Positions 37,329-47,628 of a DNA stretch of 64,000 nt are shown here, one piece after another. Each line of letters begins with the position of its first letter. The first letter of the stretch is position 1. Both the position numbers and the translations under genes were made by a program. The notes below the pieces were generated by a model. That model had not been told where the DNA came from, ran no database searches, and worked only from the letters and a program-made list of their open reading frames with translations. The stretch lies in the NCBI RefSeq assembly GCF_042662685.1, contig NZ_JBHSYO010000003.1, positions 445,149-509,148 on the forward strand, in the 5' to 3' direction. The stretch is from Pseudobowmanella zhangzhouensis. GTDB lineage: Bacteria; Pseudomonadota; Gammaproteobacteria; Enterobacterales; Alteromonadaceae.

Positions 37329-39188
37329 CTAAGAAGCCACAAACACCTGATTCCGGCCGGTGTCTTTCGCCGCGTACAACACGTTATCAGCGCGCACCAG
37401 CAACTCATCAATATGGGAGGAAGTGGCCAGGTGGGCTAAGCCGATGCTGGTAGATAATTTAACTTCGCCTTTTTCACAGCGCAGTTCAATTTGTGTGGTG
37501 GCAATACGTAATTGTTCGGCTAACTTCTCGGCATCCTGAGTATCACGACAGGTTAACAACACGAACTCTTCGCCACCAAGACGGGCAAACACATCATTCG
37601 CACGGATGTATTGTTTTACCGTTTGAGTAAATAATTTGAGGGCATCATCACCAGTTTTATGGCCAAAACGATCATTAATGCTTTTAAACTTATCCAGATC
37701 AAACATCATCAGGCTCACATTAAGCCCGTCGTTATTGGCTTTCTCAACTGATGCAGTCGCTTTTAAAAAGAAGCTACGGCGGTTACAAATACCGGTTAAC
37801 GGATCGGTTTGGGCGTCACGCTCCGCGCGTCGTTTCGCCACCTCAAGTTCAGCAGTACGAAATGCCACTTCCCGCTCCAGATTGACGGCTTCATGTTCAA
37901 GATGACGAGCGTAGCGATACTCCACCTCTTCTTTCTGCTTACGCAACTGAAAGACCTGCATGCCCATGGCAAACATAATCACCACGACCTCAGAGAATGA
38001 CGCCACTGGCGGCCAGTAGTAATTAATCAGGTTATGCTCAATCCACCCCAGATCCCGTAATGCCTGACTGAACAAACCGGCCATGAGCAATCCCCAGCCC
38101 AGCGCAAACACCGCTGCCTGTGGCGTGCCCTGACGCCAGCGAATCAGCGCCGCAATAAAATTAATCGGGTACAGCAACATCGCCACGGTAATACACAATA
38201 CCGCCATCAATTTGATTTTCAGCAGTGCCGCCAGAATCAGCAATGCACTATTGGCCATCATTATCTGCAGCAGACAGTCGATTTTTGGTACATGCCGTCT
38301 GGTTTCAAGAAACACCCGGGTAAACCATATACCGAATAAAATGCTGCTTCCCCCCGCCAATGACATGTAATTCCAGTCAAAATTGTCGGTAACAAAGAAT
38401 CGATGTCCAACCCCGGTAATCATGCCCCAGGCAAACACTTTGGAGACGGAATACGCACTGTAGATATAGAAATAGCGGATACCTGTGCTAACCCCCGTCA
38501 CCAGAGCAAACAGCGCCATGACCACACAGCCACCCGCTAAAAATGCCAACAATCCCACTTCCCGGGAAGATTGTTGCGCGAATGCATCTGGCGACCATAA
38601 GCGCAGGTTAGGAAAAATAAAACCTTGTCCGTCAGAACCCAAACGCACTAATACCCAGTTTGTTTGCTTGGGCTCGAAGGTAATCTCGGCGGCAAACCTG
38701 TGATGCGCCAATTGCCTTGTCGAAAAAGACTGTGTTAATGACAAATATGCCTGCAGCGAATAATTGCCTTGTTTCTCACTGGCGGTATACAGGGTGAAGT
38801 CGATTAGTTGATGATCCACATATTCCAGCACCAACTGGCGTGTATCTGTAAGGTCATTGTTGACTTGTGCCAACACCCAAATCGCCCCTTTTTGCAGCCC
38901 TTGTGAGTGATAAACTTTAGGTTGGAGAAAGCGATTATCGCTCAATGCGACCAGTGCATCAGACAAGGTTGCCTGATCACTTTCGTCATGCCATTGCAGA
39001 TAGTATGGTGCCAGTCGTTGCCCTTCCTGCAAATCAGACAGTAAAAAAGGTAGAACACTTGTATTTTCACTTTGTAACGGCTGGCTTTTGGACGGTAACG
39101 TGAAAAGCACCAGACAGGATAACAACAGCAAAACACAACGCTTAAAACAACTGACACTCAACAACACAGAAACGACGCCTACAACCAC
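37329..39188 (-). CDS. 7TMR-DISM receptor diguanylate cyclase
   Basis: A 619-residue membrane protein. Residues 15-36 are a signal or first helix. Then comes an extracytoplasmic 7TMR-DISMED2 ligand domain (about 45-205), seven membrane helices (about 210-415), a short coiled coil (KQKEEVEYRYARHLEHEAVN), and a GGDEF domain with DPLTGICNRRSF and RLGGEEF. The inhibitory site RAND is intact, so product feedback is expected. It should make c-di-GMP in response to an outside signal, possibly a carbohydrate. It is transcribed alone. Confidence 0.93.
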   Translation of the reverse strand: MVVGVVSVLLSVSCFKRCVLLLLSCLVLFTLPSKSQPLQSENTSVLPFLLSDLQEGQRLAPYYLQWHDESDQATLSDALVALSDNRFLQPKVYHSQGLQKGAIWVLAQVNNDLTDTRQLVLEYVDHQLIDFTLYTASEKQGNYSLQAYLSLTQSFSTRQLAHHRFAAEITFEPKQTNWVLVRLGSDGQGFIFPNLRLWSPDAFAQQSSREVGLLAFLAGGCVVMALFALVTGVSTGIRYFYIYSAYSVSKVFAWGMITGVGHRFFVTDNFDWNYMSLAGGSSILFGIWFTRVFLETRRHVPKIDCLLQIMMANSALLILAALLKIKLMAVLCITVAMLLYPINFIAALIRWRQGTPQAAVFALGWGLLMAGLFSQALRDLGWIEHNLINYYWPPVASFSEVVVIMFAMGMQVFQLRKQKEEVEYRYARHLEHEAVNLEREVAFRTAELEVAKRRAERDAQTDPLTGICNRRSFFLKATASVEKANNDGLNVSLMMFDLDKFKSINDRFGHKTGDDALKLFTQTVKQYIRANDVFARLGGEEFVLLTCRDTQDAEKLAEQLRIATTQIELRCEKGEVKLSTSIGLAHLATSSHIDELLVRADNVLYAAKDTGRNQVFVAS

Positions 39189-39404
39189 TACAGGTCTGAG
39201 ATCTTACCAGTTATACAAAGGTATGAAATGAGTTACTTTAAACCCGGCATGTAACCCGCTGTTTTTGCTGTAAATTGAATTTGTAGCGAAATGTAGCAAG
39301 AAAATATTAAGCCATTTCAGTGATTTATACTGAAAAACTTAAACGAATTAGATATTGAAATACATACCATTGAGTTTGTATTTAATGATCTGAAAATAGA
39401 AGAT

Positions 39405-39929
39405 CTACTTTCGTCCGCACAACACGTTAAGAACTGCATTGACTCTGTTTTCAACACTGCCGCTGACAACAATATGTGGAATATTGTGCCCGGCCAGATA
39501 CTCGCGGTTGAACTGCTGGAACTCTTCACGATTGGCATCGCCGGAGCGCTCCCAGGTATCATCGTAGGGAATATCATTCTCACACAACACCACCAGCTCA
39601 TAGCGTTGCCAGCAGGCATGTGCCATCCGCGTCAATTCCGGTAGCGCACCATTGTGGTAATGCAATGCGAAATGCCAGGTGGTGAACGCATTGGTATCAC
39701 ATAACAACACGCCATTGGCCTGTTTGGCATAATCGTCCTCCCATTGCTCCTGCACTTGGGCGATGTGCAATAACTGCTCAGGTGATAAGCGCCGCTCAAC
39801 CTGATGTTCTAACCAATAATCACGGCCGTACTCGGGTACCCAAACCGTCTCCAGCTGCGCGGCAAGCTGCCGGCATAACGTGGATTTACCCGTGGAGGGG
39901 GCGCCAAGAAAGACAATTTTTTTCAGCAT
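39405..39929 (-). CDS. NadR-type ribosylnicotinamide kinase domain protein
   Basis: A 174-residue ATPase with Walker A GAPSTGKST, then WVPEYGRDYWLEH and DTNAFTTWHFALHYH, as in the C-terminal kinase domain of NadR. It phosphorylates nicotinamide riboside to NMN. No adenylyltransferase or DNA-binding domain is fused. It lies 42 bases after the PnuC gene on the same strand, so the two form an NR uptake-and-trapping pair. Confidence 0.88.
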   Translation of the reverse strand: MLKKIVFLGAPSTGKSTLCRQLAAQLETVWVPEYGRDYWLEHQVERRLSPEQLLHIAQVQEQWEDDYAKQANGVLLCDTNAFTTWHFALHYHNGALPELTRMAHACWQRYELVVLCENDIPYDDTWERSGDANREEFQQFNREYLAGHNIPHIVVSGSVENRVNAVLNVLCGRK

Positions 39930-39971
39930 GGATGAGTGCGTCGGATTATCACAAACAAAAACGGCCGGCGA

Positions 39972-40586
39972 TTATACACGGTAATGACTGTCTTGCACTG
40001 CAGCCTGTTGCCATTGACGTAACCCCAGCACAGACATCACCAGGAAACACACATACAGAAGGGTGGTGGGATACAGCCCTTTTTGCACGTAAATGCCGAT
40101 GGCGACAATATCCACCACAATCCATAACCACCAGTTAAGCAGTCGTTTGTGGGATAACAGATACTGCGCCATTAAACTGGCACAGGTAATAAAGGCATCC
40201 ATATAGGGAAAATCTGCCGGGGTAAAATTTGCCATCACGCTGCCAAGAATCGCGGCAGACACAACAACCAACAAAGGCGCTGCGATCCATTCCCAACTGC
40301 CACCACGCACAACCTTTACGTGCCCATGATCATCCTGTCCGGATTGCCACCAAATCATAAAGCCATAAAACTGGAAGAACATATAAAACACATGCAGCGC
40401 GGCTTCAGAAAACAGTTTAGCCTGCCAGAAAATCCACACGTACAAGCTTACCTGCACCAGCCCGAAGGCAAAGTTCCAGATGCTGCGTTTAATCAGCAAA
40501 AATACACATAAAAAGCCAGCCACTGTCGCCAGCCATTCGATAGGAGATGCACCGGCAAAGCCGGTTAACCAGTCATTTAGCGTCAT
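39972..40586 (-). CDS. pnuC: Nicotinamide riboside transporter PnuC
   Basis: A 204-residue membrane protein with about seven hydrophobic helices and the family's aromatic signature (IFWQAKLFSEAALHVFYM, FYGFMIWW, LNWWLWIVVDIVAIGIY). PnuC takes up nicotinamide riboside by facilitated diffusion; phosphorylation by the next gene product traps it. This allows NAD+ salvage. It is first in the two-gene operon, and the upstream gap to the divergent EamA gene is 147 bp. Confidence 0.92.
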   Translation of the reverse strand: MTLNDWLTGFAGASPIEWLATVAGFLCVFLLIKRSIWNFAFGLVQVSLYVWIFWQAKLFSEAALHVFYMFFQFYGFMIWWQSGQDDHGHVKVVRGGSWEWIAAPLLVVVSAAILGSVMANFTPADFPYMDAFITCASLMAQYLLSHKRLLNWWLWIVVDIVAIGIYVQKGLYPTTLLYVCFLVMSVLGLRQWQQAAVQDSHYRV

Positions 40587-40733
40587 TATTATTCATTTTA
40601 GTGCCCTATTCGCGCCACTATACCCCATGCAGCCGACAATGCGTAACGGCACTGACCAGAAGACCTGAGTTGCACGGCGCTAACAGAGTTCAGTATTCTG
40701 TCAGGCCTCACACCTTATTGCTTTGGAACCATC

Positions 40734-41588
40734 TTGGCCGCCACCTCCCGGTTTTCCATTACGTCTCATCCAGTCGTGCTAACCATGCTGGCTATGCTGG
40801 CATTTGCCGGGAATTCACTGTTATGCCGTCAGGCGCTCGCGGGTACGTCCATTGATCCGTTGAGTTTTACCCTCATACGCTTGTGTAGTGGCGCAATCGT
40901 CTTGACGCTTGTGCTTCGGTTGACTTCGTCACAATCATCACCGCGCGGCTCGTTAAAAATGGCACTCGCCCTGTTGGGCTATGCATTAGGATTTTCGCTG
41001 GCCTATGTGCAATTGAGCGCAGCCACTGGCGCGTTGATTTTATTTGCTGCGGTGCAAGTATGCATGCTTAGCGTGGGGTTGTGGCAAGGAGACAAATTCA
41101 CCACGCCGCAATGGGGTGGCTTTTTTACCGCCATGGCCGGGCTAATTTACTTGCTTATGCCGGGTGTGAGTGCACCACCGGTATTACCGGCGGCATTGAT
41201 GTCGGTTGCTGGAATATGTTGGGGATTTTATTCGCTGTGGGGCAAACAAGCCGGTCAACCTCTTGCTACCACCACGGGCAACTTTTTATTGGCAGCACCA
41301 ATTAGTTTGCTTGCTCTTTGCATACCCGGCATGGCACCAGACTGGGATTGGCAGGGCGTTATGTTTGCTGTGCTGTCTGGCGCCCTGACCTCAGGCCTGG
41401 GGTATGCCATCTGGTATCACGCCCTCGCCTATCTGCAACCCACCAGCGCCGCAACCATTCAACTTTCTGTGCCGGTAATTACCGCAATCCTGGGGGTTAT
41501 GCTCCTGGCTGAGCCATTAACCCCACGCCTGATATTGTCCGCAGTTGCCATCCTTGGCGGTATTTTATTGGTGATCCGCTGTAAATAA
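40734..41588 (+). CDS. EamA/DMT-family transporter
   Basis: A 284-residue integral membrane protein with ten predicted helices in two EamA repeats (SFTLIRLCSGAIVLTLVL in the first, AATIQLSVPVITAILGVMLLAE in the second). Drug/metabolite transporters export amino acids or metabolites; the substrate is unknown. The likely start is TTG at 40734 with TTGGAA before it, though GTG or ATG further in is possible. It converges on a small secreted-protein gene. Confidence 0.88.
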   Translation: MAATSRFSITSHPVVLTMLAMLAFAGNSLLCRQALAGTSIDPLSFTLIRLCSGAIVLTLVLRLTSSQSSPRGSLKMALALLGYALGFSLAYVQLSAATGALILFAAVQVCMLSVGLWQGDKFTTPQWGGFFTAMAGLIYLLMPGVSAPPVLPAALMSVAGICWGFYSLWGKQAGQPLATTTGNFLLAAPISLLALCIPGMAPDWDWQGVMFAVLSGALTSGLGYAIWYHALAYLQPTSAATIQLSVPVITAILGVMLLAEPLTPRLILSAVAILGGILLVIRCK

Positions 41589-41596
41589 TCTCCATG

Positions 41597-42133
41597 CTAG
41601 GGTGCATCACCGGGAATGTCCCATTGATCGACTACGGCGTCTTCATATTGGTAAGCCAACTCGCCGCCGGAGAACTCCATCACAGTCACCGCGTACTCTA
41701 CTTCTACCCGAAACTTTTGATTGGCGATATTGCGGCGATCATATGTGGGGGCCGAATACGACAGCAGCCGGCCATTGTACCAATCCGCCAGAATCGGATA
41801 GTGAGTCTGACCAAACAGATCCTCCGGTGACACCTCCACCGCTTCGCCATCACAGTTAATCTGCTCAAGACGGACTAACCACAATTGATTGTCTTTAAGT
41901 TGCCACTGGGAGCGATAGCTATTGTTCCAGCGCCGGCAGCCAGTGGGATCTTCAAACATCTGCCTGATTTGTTCTGGCGGCAGGAAATCCTCTAAAGGAT
42001 CATAGTAGGCTTGCAAGTCTTCGGTGCTTTCACCTTGGCTTCTTTGAATATCAAACGTTGGAGGCCGGCCGCATGCCAGACTCACCGTACTGCCAATCAT
42101 TAGTGTACTCGCCAACAAAATGCTCGTTTTCAT
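41597..42133 (-). CDS. Secreted protein of unknown function
   Basis: A 178-residue protein with a signal peptide (residues 1-20, ending S-L-A) and four Cys in the mature part (Cys21, then near residues 66, 93 and elsewhere). It is acidic and rich in Tyr, Gln and Trp with alternating beta-strand character. I do not recognise a family. The start is the ATG at 42131-42133 with GGGAGA before it; the frame extends seven codons further without a ribosome site. It stands alone. Confidence 0.65.
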   Translation of the reverse strand: MKTSILLASTLMIGSTVSLACGRPPTFDIQRSQGESTEDLQAYYDPLEDFLPPEQIRQMFEDPTGCRRWNNSYRSQWQLKDNQLWLVRLEQINCDGEAVEVSPEDLFGQTHYPILADWYNGRLLSYSAPTYDRRNIANQKFRVEVEYAVTVMEFSGGELAYQYEDAVVDQWDIPGDAP

Positions 42134-42262
42134 GCTTTTCTCCCGTAGTTTCAATACATTAACGAGAGAAACTGCCCCATCGGGGTTAGTTTATCCGCAG
42201 AAAAACAACAGGATAGTCACGGCTTACCCGGAGGCTTTCAACAGAGATATCCACAAGCGGAC

Positions 42263-42850
42263 TCAGGATTTATGCCACTCGAGCAGCATATTGTTGGCAG
42301 GCATCCCGTGACGCTTTTGCAGATTTAGTCCGAAGGGTTCAGCCCAGCTGATGAGTTCTGCAATATCACGGATCCCCCCCATCCCCTGCCCCCGCAATGC
42401 GGCATCAAAAGTGGCATTGCTATCGCTGGTAAACCTACCATCCACATTGAATGGCCCGTATTGGCAGAATACGCCTCCGTTGGGCAGATGTTGTGCCACC
42501 AGCTGCATCATCAGCTGCACTCTGTCTGGCAACATGATATGTGCGGTATTGGCGGTGAATACCCCATCCACCTGACATGGGAATGTATCCTGGCCAATAG
42601 TGAAGCTAAGGGGTTTGCGTAGATTGTCGCTGGGGTATTCATCAATCCATTGATGAATACCCCTGTGGTTAACTGGCATATCTGACGTTTGCCAAACCAG
42701 ATGGGGTAAGCGAGGTGCAAAATACACGCTGTGCTGGCCCGTACCTGAGCCGATTTCCAGAATCTTTTTGCGCGAGACAAATGCCTCGCGCAGTATTGCG
42801 AGTATCGGTTCCTGATTGTTTTCACAGGCCTGACTAAAGGGCTTTACCAT
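42263..42850 (-). CDS. DUF938 SAM-dependent methyltransferase-like protein
   Basis: A 195-residue Rossmann-fold protein of DUF938. It starts with the family motif KPFSQACENNQEPILAIL and carries the SAM loop LEIGSGTGQHSVYFA. The chosen ATG at 42848-42850 shares its A with the TGA stop of the upstream methionine-synthase gene (TGATG), so it is translationally coupled to methionine synthesis. The substrate is unknown. It is the last gene of the metA operon. Confidence 0.88.
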   Translation of the reverse strand: MVKPFSQACENNQEPILAILREAFVSRKKILEIGSGTGQHSVYFAPRLPHLVWQTSDMPVNHRGIHQWIDEYPSDNLRKPLSFTIGQDTFPCQVDGVFTANTAHIMLPDRVQLMMQLVAQHLPNGGVFCQYGPFNVDGRFTSDSNATFDAALRGQGMGGIRDIAELISWAEPFGLNLQKRHGMPANNMLLEWHKS

Positions 42851-45474
42851 CAGAGATTGAGATTCGGAGCCAGCCATTTTTTGGCTGTCGTGACGTCCCA
42901 ACCTTTACGCGTTGCATAATCCTGTAACTGATCTTGTTGGATCTGCGCAACAGCGAAATAGCGGGACTGCGGGTGGGCAAAATACCAACCAGACACAGAC
43001 GCCCCCGGCCACATAGCGTAACTTTCCGTGAGCTTCATGCCGATGCGTTGTTCTACATCCAACAAGTCCCAAATAGCCTGCTTCTCTGTGTGTTCAGGAC
43101 AAGCCGCATAGCCGGGCGCCGGGCGAATACCCTGATATTTTTCACGTATGAGATCCTCGTTATTCAACGCTTCATCCGCAGCATACCCCCAGATGTCCTT
43201 GCGCACCCTTTCATGCAAATATTCTGCAAACGCTTCAGCCAAGCGATCTGCCACCGCTTTGACCATGATTGCATGATAATCATCGTGCGCGGCCGTGTAT
43301 TTTGCCGCCAGTTCATCTTCGCCAATCCCACCCGTGACGGCAAATGCCCCGATATAATCGGCGATACCGGTCTCTTTTGCTGCAACAAAGTCACTCAGGC
43401 AGTAGTTGGCCGCGTTGGATTTTTCAGTCTGCTGACGCAAGTGATGCGACACGCAAAGCACCTGTTTGCGACTCTCATCGGCGTAGATTTCGATATCATC
43501 ACCGTGTCGATTGGCAGCAAACAGCCCAACTACGCCCTTAGCCACAATATCACCGCTTTGCAGCAGACTATCCAGCATCGCATTGGCGTCGGCAAACAGC
43601 TTTTGCGCCTCTTCACCCACCACTTCATCCTGCAAAATACGCGGATATTTACCGGCTAAAGACCAGGTCAGGAAAAACGGGGTCCAGTCGATATAATCGC
43701 GCAGCGTAGCGATATCGACCTCTACCTGCTGCACGCCCAAACGCTTAGGTGTGACGGGCGTATAATCAGTGAAATCAGGCTTAAAGCTGTTTTCCCTCGC
43801 CTGTTGTAACGTCACCGGTGCAGTGCGCGGCTTTTTGCGCACATGCTGGAGCCGCACAGTCTCGTACTCAGCCTTTAACTCAGTGTGATATGCCGCGCGG
43901 TTGACAGGATTGAGTAATTTTTGGCACACCCCGACCGCTCGGGAGGCATTGGGTACATACACGGTTGGATGGGCATAGTGCTGCTCGATTTTCACCGCGG
44001 TATGGGCCTTTGATGTGGTAGCCCCACCAATCAGTAATGGCAAATCAAAGCCCTGACGCTGCATCTCTTTGGCCACATGCACCATTTCATCCAGCGACGG
44101 TGTGATCAGGCCAGATAAGCCAATCATATCCACATTCTGCTCGCGGGCAGTTTGCAAAATTTTCTCACAGGGCACCATCACGCCCAGATCAATAATTTCG
44201 AAGTTATTGCACTGCAGCACCACGCCGACGATATTTTTGCCAATATCATGTACATCGCCCTTTACCGTAGCGAGCAGAATTTTGCCATTGCTGCTACCGG
44301 CGGCCTTTTCTTTCTCGATGTACGGTTCCAGATAAGCCACTGCACGCTTCATTACCCGTGCGGATTTAACCACTTGCGGCAGAAACATTTTTCCTTCGCC
44401 AAACAAATCACCGACCACATTCATGCCGTCCATCAGCGGCCCTTCAATCACGTGCAGTGGACGTTCGGCGGCCTGGCGTGCTGCTTCGGTGTCTTCTTCA
44501 ATAAAATCAGTAATGCCTTTGACCAGCGCATGCTCCAGCCGTTTATTGACTGGCCAGCTACGCCATTCCTGGCTTTCTTTCGCGATTTCTTTACCATCGC
44601 CCTGATATTTCGGCGCGATTTCCAGTAACCGGTCGGTCGCATCATCACGGCGATTGAGAATGACGTCTTCTACCGCATCGCGCAGTTCCACAGGAATATC
44701 ATCGTACACCGCCAACTGACCCGCGTTGACGATGGCCATGTCCATGCCCGCCTGGATTGCGTGATATAAAAATACCGAGTGCATTGCCTCGCGCACCGGA
44801 TTGTTACCACGGAATGAAAACGACACATTAGATAAACCGCCGGATACCGAGGCATAGGGTAAATGCTGTTTGATCAGGCGCGTCGCTTCTATAAAATCCA
44901 GCGCATAGGCATTGTGCTCTTCAATACCGGTGGCGACCGCAAAGATATTAGGATCGAAGATAATATCTTCCGGCGCAAATCCCACCTGCTCGAGCAGCAG
45001 ATCATAACTGCGTTTACAGATGGCAAAGCGGCGTTCAACCGTATCGGCCTGACCTTTTTCATCAAACGCCATCACAACCGCGGCGGCACCATAGCGCTTG
45101 AGTAATTTTGCCTGACGCAGGAACGGCTCTTCACCTTCTTTCAGGCTGATGGAGTTAACAATGGCTTTCCCCTGAATACATTTCAGTCCGGCCTCGATTA
45201 CCGACCACTTAGACGAGTCGATCATAATCGGCACACGGCTGATATCCGGCTCTGAGGCAATGAGATTCAGGAAGCGCACCATAGCCGCTTCTGAGTCGAG
45301 CATCGCCTCATCCATGTTGATATCAATTATCTGTGCGCCGTTTTCTACCTGCTGGCGCGCCACATCCAAAGCTGCTTCATAATCCTCATTGAGGATCAAT
45401 TTCTTAAACACAGCAGAGCCGGTGACATTGGTACGCTCACCGACATTAATAAAATTCTGACTGGCCTGACTCAT
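42850..45474 (-). CDS. metH: Methionine synthase (MetH), large part: folate, cobalamin and AdoMet domains
   Basis: An 874-residue protein equal to the C-terminal two thirds of MetH. The pterin-binding domain starts at [12 protein letters not shown]. The cobalamin-binding domain has the His-on motif DVHDIGKN, and the C-terminal reactivation domain has [15 protein letters not shown]. The homocysteine domain is encoded separately just upstream. The stop of that gene overlaps the ribosome site of this one (TAGGAGG, then ATG), so the two are made in step. It lies in the MetJ-regulated metA operon. Confidence 0.96.
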   Translation of the reverse strand: MSQASQNFINVGERTNVTGSAVFKKLILNEDYEAALDVARQQVENGAQIIDINMDEAMLDSEAAMVRFLNLIASEPDISRVPIMIDSSKWSVIEAGLKCIQGKAIVNSISLKEGEEPFLRQAKLLKRYGAAAVVMAFDEKGQADTVERRFAICKRSYDLLLEQVGFAPEDIIFDPNIFAVATGIEEHNAYALDFIEATRLIKQHLPYASVSGGLSNVSFSFRGNNPVREAMHSVFLYHAIQAGMDMAIVNAGQLAVYDDIPVELRDAVEDVILNRRDDATDRLLEIAPKYQGDGKEIAKESQEWRSWPVNKRLEHALVKGITDFIEEDTEAARQAAERPLHVIEGPLMDGMNVVGDLFGEGKMFLPQVVKSARVMKRAVAYLEPYIEKEKAAGSSNGKILLATVKGDVHDIGKNIVGVVLQCNNFEIIDLGVMVPCEKILQTAREQNVDMIGLSGLITPSLDEMVHVAKEMQRQGFDLPLLIGGATTSKAHTAVKIEQHYAHPTVYVPNASRAVGVCQKLLNPVNRAAYHTELKAEYETVRLQHVRKKPRTAPVTLQQARENSFKPDFTDYTPVTPKRLGVQQVEVDIATLRDYIDWTPFFLTWSLAGKYPRILQDEVVGEEAQKLFADANAMLDSLLQSGDIVAKGVVGLFAANRHGDDIEIYADESRKQVLCVSHHLRQQTEKSNAANYCLSDFVAAKETGIADYIGAFAVTGGIGEDELAAKYTAAHDDYHAIMVKAVADRLAEAFAEYLHERVRKDIWGYAADEALNNEDLIREKYQGIRPAPGYAACPEHTEKQAIWDLLDVEQRIGMKLTESYAMWPGASVSGWYFAHPQSRYFAVAQIQQDQLQDYATRKGWDVTTAKKWLAPNLNL

Positions 45475-45482
45475 GTCGCCTC

Positions 45483-46526
45483 CTAATGCACAAACGGCTC
45501 AAGTCCGGCCAGGCGCATTTTGCGCGCTGGCGTGGGAATTTTTCTGGGCGCAATGCCATAAATGACATCAGCCATCGCACGAATATGTGCCGGCGTTGTG
45601 CCACAGCAGCCGCCCACAATATTCAACAGGCCAGATTCTGCCCATTCACGGATATGGCCGGCCATCTCCTGAGCATCCAAATCGTATTCGCCGAATTCAT
45701 TTGGCAAACCGGCATTAGGGTGTGCCGATACCGCACACTCCGCGACTTCACTAACGTCAGCCACATACTGACGCAATAAATCGGGTCCCAAAGCGCAATT
45801 CAGACCAAAGCTCACCGGATTGGCATGGCGCAGAGAATAATAAAAGGCCTCATCCGTTTGCCCCGATAACGTGCGCCCGGAAGCGTCGGTAATCGTGCCG
45901 GAGATCATCACCGGCAGTGTTTTACCCAATCGTTCAAACACTTCCTGCACAGCGAAAACCGCCGCCTTGGCATTTAGTGTATCGAAGATGGTTTCAATCA
46001 GGATGATATCTGCCCCGCCTTCGATCAAGCCTTCAGTGGCTTGCTGATAGGCCTGATTGAGTTGGTCAAAACTGACATTTCGATAACCCGGATCATTCAC
46101 ATCCGGCGATATCGATGCGGTACGGTTGGTAGGCCCTAACACCCCGGCGACAAATCGCGGTTTACGGGGCGTGCTGAATTTGTCCGCAGCACGTCTGGCG
46201 ACCTGTGCTGCGGCAACATTAATCTCATAGGCCAATTCCTGCATGTCGTAGTCGGCCATGGAGATGGTTGTCGCATTAAAACTATTGGTTTCGATAATAT
46301 CGGCGCCCGCTTCCAGATAGGCGCAATGAATTGCTTCGATAATCTGCGGCTGAGTCAGCACCAGCAGGTCATTATTGCCTTTAACGTCAGAATGCCAGTC
46401 TTTAAATCGCTCTCCGCGATAATCCGCCTCGCTGAGTTTGTACTGCTGAATCATGGTTCCCATGGCACCATCGAGCAGCAAAATGCGTTGTAGTAGCGCG
46501 TCACGTAATTGTTGTTCGGCAGACAC
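45483..46526 (-). CDS. metH: Methionine synthase, homocysteine-binding part (split MetH)
   Basis: A 347-residue protein equal to the N-terminal domain of MetH, a TIM barrel that activates homocysteine with zinc. The start [11 protein letters not shown] is typical. The zinc Cys are in NCALG and GGCCGTTP. It must team up with the 874-residue partner encoded 9 bp downstream to transfer the methyl group. It follows metA after 12 bp. The clean stop and new ribosome site show a true gene split, not a frameshift. Confidence 0.95.
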   Translation of the reverse strand: MSAEQQLRDALLQRILLLDGAMGTMIQQYKLSEADYRGERFKDWHSDVKGNNDLLVLTQPQIIEAIHCAYLEAGADIIETNSFNATTISMADYDMQELAYEINVAAAQVARRAADKFSTPRKPRFVAGVLGPTNRTASISPDVNDPGYRNVSFDQLNQAYQQATEGLIEGGADIILIETIFDTLNAKAAVFAVQEVFERLGKTLPVMISGTITDASGRTLSGQTDEAFYYSLRHANPVSFGLNCALGPDLLRQYVADVSEVAECAVSAHPNAGLPNEFGEYDLDAQEMAGHIREWAESGLLNIVGGCCGTTPAHIRAMADVIYGIAPRKIPTPARKMRLAGLEPFVH

Positions 46527-46538
46527 CTTATTACCTCG

Positions 46539-47453
46539 TCAAGCCAGCGTGGTCAGGTCAAACGGCGTAACCTGATACACATAATAGTTGAGCCAGTTGG
46601 TATACAGCAGCGTACCATGGGCACGCCAGGTTACCAGTGGTGTTTGGGTTGGATCATCATCAGGATAGTAATGCAGTGGAATAGCAGGATTGAGGTCTGC
46701 GGCCAAATCCCTGCGATACTCTTGATCCAATGTTTCAGGGTCGTATTCCGGATGCCCGGTCACAAACACCATACGCTTGTCATGAGAAGCAGCAATGTAA
46801 GCGCCCACTTCCTCGCTACCCGCCAAAATGTTTAATCCGGCGTTTTGATAATCCTGCACGGCAATATGGCCAAAGCGAGAATGGGGTGCGAAGAACCGCC
46901 CATCAAACCCGCGCATCAGTTCATCGGTGGGCTGATAGACATCGTGGGGATAGACTCCCGATAATTTATCTTCACGCAACGCACGATTCACACCGAAAAA
47001 ATGGTACATCGCCGCATGTGCTGCCCAGCATAAAAACATCGTAGACTGCACATGTTTTTTCGCCCAGTCCATTACCTGCTGCATCTTCGGCCAGTACTTC
47101 ACATCCTCATAGTCCAGCAGAGCCAGAGGCGCGCCGGTGACGATCAGTCCATCGTATTTCTTGTGCTCGATATCTTCGAACTGATGGTAGAAGGTATCCA
47201 TATGTGCCGCAGGGGTGTTTTTCGGCGCCTGACTATCAATACGGATCAAATCGATGTTGATCTGTAATGGGGTATTGGACAGCAGTCGCAGAATCTGCAC
47301 TTCGGTCTCAATTTTATTTGGCATTAAATTCAAAATGCCCACTTCCAGCGGACGAATGTCCTGATGGATGGCCCGCTGGTCGTCCATCACGAAGATGTTC
47401 TCATCACTTAATACGGAAAGTGCCGGTAGTTCACCGGGAATACGAATTGGCAT
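46539..47453 (-). CDS. metA: Homoserine O-succinyltransferase (MetA)
   Basis: A 304-residue enzyme that acylates homoserine, the first committed step of methionine synthesis. The catalytic Cys142 lies in FLCWAAHAAM, and His234/Glu236 in TGHPEYD complete the triad. The specificity position 111 is Ala (Gly in known succinyl-CoA users, Glu in acetyl-CoA users), so succinyl-CoA is the likely donor but is not proven. A GAGGG site precedes the ATG. It is first in the metA-metH-metH-DUF938 operon. Confidence 0.95.
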   Translation of the reverse strand: MPIRIPGELPALSVLSDENIFVMDDQRAIHQDIRPLEVGILNLMPNKIETEVQILRLLSNTPLQINIDLIRIDSQAPKNTPAAHMDTFYHQFEDIEHKKYDGLIVTGAPLALLDYEDVKYWPKMQQVMDWAKKHVQSTMFLCWAAHAAMYHFFGVNRALREDKLSGVYPHDVYQPTDELMRGFDGRFFAPHSRFGHIAVQDYQNAGLNILAGSEEVGAYIAASHDKRMVFVTGHPEYDPETLDQEYRRDLAADLNPAIPLHYYPDDDPTQTPLVTWRAHGTLLYTNWLNYYVYQVTPFDLTTLA

Positions 47454-47522
47454 GTCGCCCTCATCATAACGGATCGAAACAATCCGCTTATCTTGCCAGT
47501 CTGCCAGTCAAAGTCAACATCT

Positions 47523-47546
47523 TTACGTCTAGACGTCTAAACGTTC
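47523..47546. promoter_or_regulatory. Tandem met boxes (MetJ operator) upstream of metA
   Basis: Three contiguous 8-bp met boxes: 47523-47530 matches AGACGTCT at 6 of 8 positions, 47531-47538 is a perfect AGACGTCT, and 47539-47546 matches at 5 of 8. Tandem boxes like this bind cooperating MetJ-SAM dimers. They lie 70-93 bp upstream of the metA start and should repress the operon when SAM is plentiful. metJ itself is not in the window. Confidence 0.85.
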
Positions 47547-47628
47547 ATTTACTTCTGAGATAGCCTTTTTACTGAGTTCAGTGTTAAAACTAATTTTGTA
47601 CCTATTAAGCACAAACAAGGATTTATAC

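Noticed and set aside
42850..46526. Frameshift splitting a single metH gene
   Set aside because: The upstream part ends in a clean stop, the downstream part has its own GGAGG and ATG, and the cut falls between domains, as in other split MetH proteins.
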